Shown here in pieces: positions 63,131-64,000 of a stretch of DNA of 64,000 bases. Within the stretch, counting starts at the first letter, position 1, and each line of letters starts with the position of its first letter. Under the pieces are notes generated by a model. That model made no database searches. It was not told the DNA's origin and saw nothing but the letters and a program-made list of their open reading frames with translations. Location: positions 47,305,025 through 47,369,024 of the forward strand of contig OX344763.1 of NCBI GenBank assembly GCA_947034895.1, written 5' to 3'. The DNA comes from Rhytidiadelphus loreus. Its lineage: Eukaryota; Streptophyta; Bryopsida; Hypnales; Hylocomiaceae. The translations under genes and the position numbers were made by a program.

Positions 63131-63407
63131 CATTAGATGTCTTTTTGGGCCTCCAGGAGATCGCAAGTTATAGTGCTATGAGAACTCAAGGAACGTGATT
63201 GCTGCAGTGACACCTCAACGGTCCTACGTGCCGAGAGTTTGCCAGCTCATTTTTGGAATTTTTTTTTCAACTTCTTTTTGCATTTGAAGAACTTTTATTT
63301 ATTTATTATTTATTTTTTCTAACAGCTAGCCGTCTTTCACTGTGAAAGAAACAATGAAGGGAACAACCTTCAAACGGTCTTTTGGAGGCTTGAAAAAACA
63401 TCTAATG
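63131..63407. mobile_element. TIR element, CATTAGATGTCTTTTTGGGCC type (277 bp)
   Basis: CATTAGATGTCTTTTTGGGC at the left and GGCTTGAAAAAACATCTAATG at the right are inverse with few mismatches. It belongs with 24947-25210 and 62053-62343. Its centre carries gctgcagtgacacctcaacg, comparable to the gctgctacgtcacc segment of the nested copy at 24947. Confidence 0.7.
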
Positions 63408-63639
63408 ATGTTATTTGGTATTTTGAAACCTCCTTTCACTTGCCAACAAGAATTTCTTAAAAATTTGACTAATATAATATCTAGGCACAATAGCTACTAT
63501 GTGTGAAGAACAAATTATGTAGTACAAACTTTGTCTTCCCATGCTTCAACGGAGCTAGCATGCGAGCGTGGAGCGTGGAGCGGGAATTGGTGAGTAGGGA
63601 GCTGGAATTTTGTGATTTAGAAAAATAAACTATCCCAAA

Positions 63640-63895
63640 AAGTATAAAATATTGGATGACAATTTTTTTAAAAATAGATGAAAAGTGGATGGAAAAAGCG
63701 GATGAAAAAAGTGGATGAACTTAGAACAGGATGAAAAAGTTGGATGAAGAAAGTGGATGCAAAAGGAGGATGATAAAGATGGATGAAAAAAATGGATGAA
63801 GACATTGGATGAACTTAAAACAGGATGAAAGAGATGGATGAGAAGGATGGATGAAAAAAATGGATGAAAACAGTGGATGCAAACAGCTTTACGAT
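63640..63895 (+). repeat. GGATGAAAAA-type minisatellite
   Basis: Some 17-20 degenerate units of (a)gtggatgaaaaa or atggatgaaaaa follow one another with spacings of about 9-18 bp. A longer period is suggested by gaacttagaacaggatgaaa near 63717 and gaacttaaaacaggatgaaa near 63808. The long minus-strand frame here only reads the repeat. Confidence 0.8.
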
Positions 63896-64000
63896 GTATA
63901 AATCGGCTAAGCACCAGGACGGAGCATACAACATTGCATACGAAGAAAGCAATGGTCGTTGCGTGGGATTCTCAAAGGAATTTCAACTTCTGCTATATTG

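Noticed and set aside
63630..63914. 94-codon minus-strand frame with repeated FIHFFHP words
   Set aside because: Direct translation of the GGATGAAAA minisatellite.

Overview
The window reads as nuclear DNA of a land plant, most likely a moss. Small gene islands richer in G+C, with many short GT-AG introns, sit in long AT-rich stretches full of small inverted-repeat elements. Plant telomere-type repeats (TTTAGGG) appear near genes. Two gene types fit a bryophyte better than a flowering plant: an intact subunit of the WASH complex, and the decayed remains of a fungal-type HET-domain gene, a class reported as transferred from fungi into mosses. The species cannot be fixed from the sequence.

Four genes can be assembled exon by exon with every splice phase closing. 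(1) 8758-13031 (+): a ~995-residue PX-domain protein with a Rubicon-type cysteine-rich C-terminus, 6 coding exons. (2) 21901-23662 (+): ribosomal protein eL8 (RPL7A), 7 coding exons, 263 residues. (3) 42884-44585 (+): the very-long-chain 3-oxoacyl-CoA reductase KCR, 5 exons, 320 residues. (4) 48776-58467 (-): WASHC4/SWIP, about 25 exons, ~1235 residues. Broken genes are an eS6 pseudogene with an internal deletion (13543-14203, -) and a HET-domain relic in two pieces (28861-29640 and 34787-35058, both -). A SWIM zinc-finger fragment lies at the left edge, and an unidentified exon-like island at 38764-39560.

Between the genes the clearest signal is a family of elements of about 370-950 bp. They begin TTAACCCCTAAA and end TTTAGGGGTTAA, and the best copies extend the inverted repeat to about 21 bp. 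The ends look like a TTAA target duplication next to CCCC termini, as in piggyBac-type elements. At least seven two-ended copies are present (17812, 19833, 21043, 24407, 39594, 47407, 59389), plus single ends and a related long palindrome at 45479. Other families are a TIR family CATTAGA..TCTAATG (three copies, one nested in a TTAA element), a 318-bp element with GGGCAATTTCGTT ends, CACTA-like ends, several near-perfect hairpins and several minisatellites. No CRISPR array, rRNA or convincing tRNA was seen.

The genes do not form a pathway. eL8 (and once eS6) serve translation, KCR serves fatty-acid elongation in the ER, and the PX/Rubicon-like protein and WASHC4 both point to endosomal membrane traffic, though they are 36 kb apart and unlikely to be co-regulated.
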